This document shows positions 4,596-8,731 of a stretch of 8,731 nt of DNA, one piece after another; within the stretch, counting starts at the first letter, position 1, and each line of letters opens with the position of its first letter. The translations under genes and the position numbers were made by a program. Source of the DNA: Cytophagales bacterium. Lineage in GTDB: Bacteria > Bacteroidota > Bacteroidia > Cytophagales > JAAEPT01. The stretch covers positions 1 through 8,731 of the forward strand of contig WTJX01000542.1 of NCBI GenBank assembly GCA_011524675.1, read 5' to 3'. The notes under the pieces were generated by a model, which made no database searches, had not been told where the DNA came from, and saw only the letters and a list, made by a program, of their open reading frames with translations.

Positions 4596-6110
4596 ATGAA
4601 GCGTATTTTTTTTGCACTAAGCCTATGTCTATATGCTAAGTCTTTGTTTTTGAATGCACAACCTGCTCCCAAAGATGGCATCATCAAAGCCAATTGGGAA
4701 TCTCTCAAATCACATTATGAAGTCCCCCAATGGTTTATAGATGGGAAAATAGGTGTATGGATGCACTGGGGCATATCCTCAGCCACTGATGAGAATAGGC
4801 CCAATGATGGCTCGCACTATGCAAGGCGCATGTACAAAGTAGTACCAGAAAACTATCAAGGTAAGATGGGGATGTCTGAGACTCTTACCAAATGGCACAC
4901 CGAACGCTACGGACACCCTTCTGAGTTTGGGTACGAAGACCTCATCCCGCTATTTAAAGCAGAAAAATGGAATCCCGATGCCTTAGTAAAACTGGTCAAA
5001 GAAAATGGTGCTCGCTTTATCATGCCTGTAGCTACCCACCACGATAACTTTGATATGTATGATTCCTTTTTCCCATGGAACTCCGTAAAGATGGGACCTA
5101 AAAGAGATGTACTAGGTGAATGGAAGCAAGCTGCACAGAAGCATGGGCTCAAATTTGGCGTTTCTACACACCTATATTGGTCTCCACGCTTCCTTATGAG
5201 TGCCCGCAAATACCAAAAGCCAAATACGCCGGAATGGCAATTTTTTAATATGGATTATGATCCTATGAACTACAGCACACAAGATAGCTGGAATGAGCAT
5301 TGGTATGCTCGCTGCTGGGACATTATCGAAAAATATGATCCCGATATGTTCAACAATGATGCACCTTTCCCAAAAATAGAAGGAGGTAAGGGCATAGGCA
5401 TCAAACTCTTTACCGATTTTATCAATAGAGATTTGGTAGAAAATAAAGGTAAGCAAAGTGTCGTTTTATCATTCAAAGACCCAGAAGTAGATAGAGAGTC
5501 CTTTACCTATAACCTAGAGAGAGGTAGTGCCAACAGTATCAAAACACAACCATGGATGTGGGCAACAGACCTGTCTGGCAATTGGTTTTATAGAAAAAAT
5601 GCAATAAACAAAATGAGTATTCCCATCATGGTAGGCAATGCTGTAGATGCTATAAGCAAAAACGGTGTGGTCATGCTCAACATAGCACTCAAAGGCGATG
5701 GCACTATTCCAGACAATCAACTTGCTTACCTCACTGCCTTTGGCGATTTCTTAAAAATCAATGGTGAAGGCATTTACGGTTCTAGGCCTTGGAAAATATT
5801 TGGTGAAGGCCCTTTGAAGATGAAAGATGGGAGGCAAGGAGAAAACCATAAGGCTTTTTCACAAGATGATATACGTTTCACTACCAAAGATGGTGTGCTC
5901 TATGCCTTTGTACTAAACAAACCTACAAACGATATTCATATAAAGTCTCTTGCACAAGGTGGCGTATTGAATAAAAAAATTAAGAATATAGAGCTTATAG
6001 GCAGCAAAGAAAAAATAAAATGGAAACGCAATGCCGAAGTACTGACCATTACTCTTCCCAAAAATATTCCTACTCCCTACGTTACAGGTTTCAAGATTAC
6101 GCTTAGTTAG
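4596..6110 (+). CDS. Secreted GH29 alpha-L-fucosidase
   Basis: This enzyme is predicted to hydrolyse terminal alpha-L-fucose from glycans outside the cytoplasm. A signal peptide covers residues 1-21 (cleavage after LNA, before Q22). The TIM-barrel hallmarks of GH29 follow: WFIDGKIGVWMHWG (46-59), YEDLIPLFKAEKW near 113-125, VATHHDNFDMYDS (145-157) with the family's His-His-Asp motif, and MFNNDAPFP (251-259). Asp255 in the last is the probable nucleophile, corresponding to the W-N-D-M-G-W-P motif. LNIALKGDGTIPDNQ (361-375) closes the barrel, and a beta-rich C-terminal domain runs to 504. The length is normal for the family. The usual Lys before His-His is Thr here. No SusC/SusD or other glycosidase genes are beside it, so it stands alone rather than in a visible utilisation locus. 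ATG at 4596 is preceded by an AT-rich leader without a Shine-Dalgarno motif. Confidence 0.93.
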   Translation: MKRIFFALSLCLYAKSLFLNAQPAPKDGIIKANWESLKSHYEVPQWFIDGKIGVWMHWGISSATDENRPNDGSHYARRMYKVVPENYQGKMGMSETLTKWHTERYGHPSEFGYEDLIPLFKAEKWNPDALVKLVKENGARFIMPVATHHDNFDMYDSFFPWNSVKMGPKRDVLGEWKQAAQKHGLKFGVSTHLYWSPRFLMSARKYQKPNTPEWQFFNMDYDPMNYSTQDSWNEHWYARCWDIIEKYDPDMFNNDAPFPKIEGGKGIGIKLFTDFINRDLVENKGKQSVVLSFKDPEVDRESFTYNLERGSANSIKTQPWMWATDLSGNWFYRKNAINKMSIPIMVGNAVDAISKNGVVMLNIALKGDGTIPDNQLAYLTAFGDFLKINGEGIYGSRPWKIFGEGPLKMKDGRQGENHKAFSQDDIRFTTKDGVLYAFVLNKPTNDIHIKSLAQGGVLNKKIKNIELIGSKEKIKWKRNAEVLTITLPKNIPTPYVTGFKITLS

Positions 6111-6186
6111 GATATCGTTGATAAAAAGCTAGTTTACATAAAATCACCATATCCTACTTTTTACAAAAGCCTGCATTAAGTACAAG

Positions 6187-6230
6187 GTACGAAGTACAAA
6201 GAATACTTTTATTCTCTTGATACTTCGTAC
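6187..6230. terminator. Hairpin between the convergent fucosidase and asnS genes
   Basis: GTACGAAGTA (6187-6196) and TACTTCGTAC (6221-6230) are perfectly complementary. Inside them GAATA and TATTC pair around a CTTT loop, with CAA/TTG pairing part of the interval. The position between converging genes suggests a bidirectional terminator, although no long T-run follows on either strand. Confidence 0.55.
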
Positions 6231-6245
6231 TGTTCAACGATACTT

Positions 6246-6274
6246 TGAATTTTGCTTTACTATATCAAAATTCA
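6246..6274 (-). other. Inverted repeat overlapping the asnS stop
   Basis: TGAATTTTG (6246-6254) and CAAAATTCA (6266-6274) are perfect 9-bp inverted repeats with an 11-nt loop. The right arm includes the asnS stop codon at 6265-6267. It could contribute to transcript end formation, but no T-run follows on the minus strand. Confidence 0.4.
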
Positions 6275-7704
6275 GCATTATTTGGTGTTCTCGGAAATGG
6301 AATAACATCTCTAATGTTGCTCATGCCAGTAACAAACAATATAAAGCGTTCAAAACCTAGACCAAAACCACTATGCGGTGCAGTACCAAACCTGCGCGTG
6401 TCCAAGTACCAGTCTAATTCATTGATTCCCATTTCTTCCATCCTAGCGGTTAGTTTTTCTAGGTTCTCTTCCCTTTGAGAACCTCCTACTATCTCCCCTA
6501 TCCCTGGAAACAACACATCCATGGCAGCTACTGTCTTGCCATCCTCATTTTGCTTCATATAAAACGCCTTGATATCTTTAGGGTAGTCTGTGATGATAAC
6601 GGGTTTTTTAAAATGCTTCTCTACCAGATAACGCTCGTGCTCAGACTGCATGTCTATACCCCATGCTACAGGATAAGTAAACTTACCTTTCTTATTTGGC
6701 TTTGACTGCAATAAGATATCTATTGCTTCTGTATAGTTTATTCTTACAAACTCATTGTCAAGCACAAACTGCAATCGCTCTTTTAAGTTTAGTTCGTGTC
6801 GTTGGTTTTGAGGCTTAGTCTTTTCTTCGTCCAACTCCCTCTTCGTAAGAAAAGTAATATCATCCTCACATTTGCTTACCACTTCTTTGATGAGATACTT
6901 CAAAAACTCCTCTGCCAAGTCCATATCTTCTTTTAGCTCATAAAATGCCATTTCTGGCTCTATCATCCAAAACTCAGACAGATGTCGTGTAGTGTTGGAG
7001 TTTTCAGCTCTAAAAGTAGGACCAAAAGTATAAATTTCTCCTAAAGCCATCGCTCCCAACTCTCCTTCTAACTGACCAGATACCGTAAGATTGGTCGCTT
7101 TACCAAAAAAGTCTTCTGAGAAGTTGATGTCTCCATGCTCATCAAGGGGTGGTTGTTTGAGGTCCAAAGTAGTTACTCGAAACATCTCCCCTGCGCCTTC
7201 TGCGTCCGATCCAGTAATAATGGGCGTATGCAGATAGACAAAGCCTTTCTTATGAAAAAACTCATGTACCGCAAAAGCTGCTACATTGCGTATGCGCATG
7301 ACTGCACTAAACGTATTGGTACGCATACGCAAGTGTGCATGCTCTCTCAAAAACTCAAAAGAATGTTTTTTGGGCTGTAAAGGGTAATCTAAAGCATCTG
7401 CCTTGCCTAATACTGTAATGCTTTGTGCGTTTAACTCTATTCCTTGACCGCTACCTTGAGAAGATACCAGACTTCCACTAACGCTTAGAGCAGCACCTGT
7501 AGTAATATCTTTGAGCAAATCTTCATCAAAATGATTTGGGTCTGCTACGATCTGTAAATTGGTAATGGTAGAACCATCATTCAAGGAAATAAATACTACA
7601 TTTTTACTTCCCCTTTTGGTACGTACCCAACCTTTTACCACTATCTCATCTCCTTCTTTTCCTTCGGAAATTAATGTAACAATTTTTGTTCTGTTCAATG
7701 GCAT
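6265..7704 (-). CDS. asnS: Asparaginyl-tRNA synthetase
   Basis: AsnRS charges tRNA-Asn with asparagine using ATP in the cytoplasm. The 479-residue product has an N-terminal OB-fold anticodon-binding domain (about 8-105, with VVKGWVRTKRGSKNVVFI) and a class IIb catalytic core. Motif 1 lies around 146-164 (HEFFHKKGFVYLHTPIIT). The substrate-binding GSDAEGAGEMFRV follows at 165-177. Motif 2 is FRAENSNTTRHLSEFWMIEPE (231-251). GEIVGGSQREE lies at 403-413, and motif 3 is GLGFERFILFVTG (448-460), ending RDVIPFPRTP. The EMFRV and motif 2 regions resemble AsnRS rather than AspRS. An insertion of about 10 to 15 residues near 289-303 (RELDEEKTKPQNQ) makes it slightly longer than E. coli AsnRS. It starts at ATG 53 bases after gmhA on the same strand with no promoter seen between, so the two are probably cotranscribed. 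The leader is A-rich with no Shine-Dalgarno motif. Confidence 0.97.
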   Translation of the reverse strand: MPLNRTKIVTLISEGKEGDEIVVKGWVRTKRGSKNVVFISLNDGSTITNLQIVADPNHFDEDLLKDITTGAALSVSGSLVSSQGSGQGIELNAQSITVLGKADALDYPLQPKKHSFEFLREHAHLRMRTNTFSAVMRIRNVAAFAVHEFFHKKGFVYLHTPIITGSDAEGAGEMFRVTTLDLKQPPLDEHGDINFSEDFFGKATNLTVSGQLEGELGAMALGEIYTFGPTFRAENSNTTRHLSEFWMIEPEMAFYELKEDMDLAEEFLKYLIKEVVSKCEDDITFLTKRELDEEKTKPQNQRHELNLKERLQFVLDNEFVRINYTEAIDILLQSKPNKKGKFTYPVAWGIDMQSEHERYLVEKHFKKPVIITDYPKDIKAFYMKQNEDGKTVAAMDVLFPGIGEIVGGSQREENLEKLTARMEEMGINELDWYLDTRRFGTAPHSGFGLGFERFILFVTGMSNIRDVIPFPRTPNNAEF

Positions 7705-7757
7705 AGTTATTTTTTTGAAAATGAATTTGTTTTGTATTAGTAGTTGTTTGAGTAGGC

Positions 7758-8336
7758 TTAACTATCACAACAGCCCTCTTCTATCAGTAAGATCAAAATA
7801 TGAATTATTTTGATGTGTATTTCTTGGATACGGTCTGAATACCCCTGATGAGGTACTCTTATTTCCACGTCGGCAAGTTTAGCGAGTTTACCACCTTCTT
7901 TTCCAGTAAGCGCAACTACTACCATACCTTGCTCTTTGGCAATCTTTGCAGCATTATATACATTATCGGAATTACCACTAGTACTAATCGCCAAAAGGCA
8001 ATCACCTTTATTGCCTAGTCCTTCGAGGTAGCGTGAAAAAATATGCTCAAAACCTAAATCATTGGCAGTGCAGCTGATATGCCCCACATCAGAAATAGCA
8101 ATGGCAGGCAATGACTTCCTTTTTTCTCGAAACAAACCCGTCATTTCTTCTGCAAAATGAGAAGCATCACAAGCAGAACCACCATTACCACAAGAAAACA
8201 CCTTTCCTCCGCTTTTTATTGAAATTATCATTTCTTTGGCTGCCTGCTCAATGGAGTTGATGGAAGCTTCTTGTTTTATAAATAATGTCAGCACCTCTTG
8301 TGCTTCTGTTAACTCTTGCAGTATTGTACGTTTCAA
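7758..8336 (-). CDS. gmhA: Sedoheptulose-7-phosphate isomerase
   Basis: GmhA converts sedoheptulose 7-phosphate to D-glycero-D-manno-heptose 7-phosphate, the first step of ADP-heptose synthesis for the lipopolysaccharide core, in the cytoplasm. The 192-residue length equals that of E. coli GmhA and the sequences align end to end. The SIS-fold phosphate-binding segments SCGNGGSACDASHFAEEMTG (48-67) and ISTSGNSDNV (117-126) are intact. Catalytic Glu64 and His179 (E. coli Glu65 and His180, in RIQEIHIKIIH) are present, as are AISDVGHIS and VEIRVPHQGYSDR. The start is TTG at 8334-8336; no in-frame ATG lies close upstream, and the alignment supports this position. The C-terminus ends in GCCDS. Other heptose genes are not next to it. 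A repeat-derived motif lies 21 bases before the start. Confidence 0.94.
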   Translation of the reverse strand: MKRTILQELTEAQEVLTLFIKQEASINSIEQAAKEMIISIKSGGKVFSCGNGGSACDASHFAEEMTGLFREKRKSLPAIAISDVGHISCTANDLGFEHIFSRYLEGLGNKGDCLLAISTSGNSDNVYNAAKIAKEQGMVVVALTGKEGGKLAKLADVEIRVPHQGYSDRIQEIHIKIIHILILLIEEGCCDS

Positions 8337-8355
8337 GATATAAGTTTTTTTAATA

Positions 8356-8401
8356 GAAGAAGGCTTTGCGTAACTAAGATTTAATGCTTAGTCAAGGTAT
8401 C
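8356..8401. repeat. Second copy of the dispersed element end, before gmhA
   Basis: AGAAGGCTTTGC (8358-8369), then ACTAA and ATGCTTAGTCAA, repeat the left part of the 4431-4573 element with a few substitutions. The matching right arm is absent here. Read on the minus strand, GCAAAGCCTTCT ends 21 bases before the gmhA start. Confidence 0.75.
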
Positions 8402-8409
8402 TTATAATT

Positions 8410-8548
8410 CTACTTTACTAAGTTAGGGCGTTTCCCTTCGGGTCGGGCTATCCGCTGTATCTTTTTTGCCCTTTGAGGGTCAAAAAAGGATGCCGCTTCT
8501 ATCCCTAACGCATAAAAAATAAACATTATTTCCAACTTCGTAAAGTAG
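8410..8548. repeat. Composite palindromic intergenic element
   Basis: The outer arms CTACTTTAC (8410-8418) and GTAAAGTAG (8540-8548) flank a GC-richer palindrome with ends GTTAGGG (8422-8428) and CCCTAAC (8503-8509). Inside are CCCTTCGGG (8434-8442) and the hairpin CTTTTTTG/CAAAAAAG with CCC/GGG above it (about 8461-8488). On the minus strand GGCATCC also pairs with GGATAGCC with one bulged base. The element is strongly structured and non-coding. I recall palindromes of this appearance (GTTAGGG, CGGCATCC, CAAAAAAG, CCCGAAGGG) scattered between genes of other Bacteroidota; that recollection was not checked here. Confidence 0.7.
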
Positions 8549-8731
8549 AGTTAATAAGTTTTTGATAATATAAATCGAGTAAATGTTATTTTATCATTAT
8601 CTTATCGATGTTTTTTGTAAAAAAGAAATTTACGATAAAAAACGTTAAAAATTTAGTGCAGTACTGGTAGTAAAGCAGAAGTCTACATCAAACGAATACA
8701 TACAGGACAAGCTTAACGCTACATCTTAGGG
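8549..8731. other. AT-rich intergenic end of window
   Basis: No gene is supported. A loose hairpin (TTATCG 8602-8607 with CGATAA 8633-8638, containing TTTTTT/AAAAAA) is visible. Short open frames over the last 80 bases lack start codons on both strands. Confidence 0.4.

Noticed and set aside
4907..5720. Several antisense frames of 68-100 codons inside the fucosidase gene
   Set aside because: They are shadows of a confidently identified GH29 gene, with no starts, signals or similarity of their own.
6245..7813. Plus-strand frames of 76-84 codons across asnS and the end of gmhA
   Set aside because: They are antisense to well-supported genes and encode compositionally odd peptides.
8640..8731. 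Possible gene entering from the right edge
   Set aside because: Frames on both strands are short, interrupted by stops, and lack a start codon or recognisable residues.

Overview
The window looks like a chromosomal stretch from a member of the Bacteroidota. The evidence is the A-rich leaders without Shine-Dalgarno motifs, signal peptides ending in A-Q, a TTTG/TAnnTTTG-type promoter in front of one gene, and gene families typical of the phylum (GH29 fucosidase, bacterial-type AsnRS, GmhA). It falls into two halves. Positions 1 to about 3460 are very AT-rich and built from repeats. From about 3480 onward the sequence is ordinary housekeeping or accessory chromosome with less skewed base use.

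The left half is an array of small gene cassettes separated by four copies of one structured intergenic repeat (98-176, 912-1235, 2379-2672, 3326-3461). Most copies carry a C-tract of variable length, a short hairpin (CGAAGTG-TCT-CACTTCG), and a long Rho-independent terminator hairpin. The two longest copies add about 200 bp of conserved sequence with a second hairpin, which leads up to a short in-frame LYGG codon block. After each repeat comes a short, start-less or 5'-truncated reading frame, then within a few bases (once with an ATGA overlap) a complete small gene. The three complete genes are unrelated: a three-helix membrane protein, a secreted 329-residue protein, and a pentapeptide-repeat protein. 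A fourth gene ends at position 90, just before the first repeat. This matches silent (orphan) toxin-tip plus immunity cassettes of a polymorphic toxin locus. The toxin parts are C-terminal stubs and the intact genes are candidate immunity proteins. No full toxin, recombinase or secretion gene is visible, so the interpretation rests on architecture.

The right half holds a secreted protein with a thioredoxin-like C-terminal region but no CxxC motif (3582-4136), with its own promoter and a perfect 19-bp terminator stem. It is followed by a secreted GH29 alpha-L-fucosidase (4596-6110). On the minus strand lies a probable two-gene unit, gmhA then asnS (8336 to 6265), which converges on the fucosidase across a terminator-like hairpin. 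A nested palindromic element (4431-4573) sits directly before the fucosidase. A related end sequence, joined to a second complex palindrome (8356-8548), sits directly before gmhA. In both places the motif GCAAAGCCTTCT lies 21-23 nt from the start codon.
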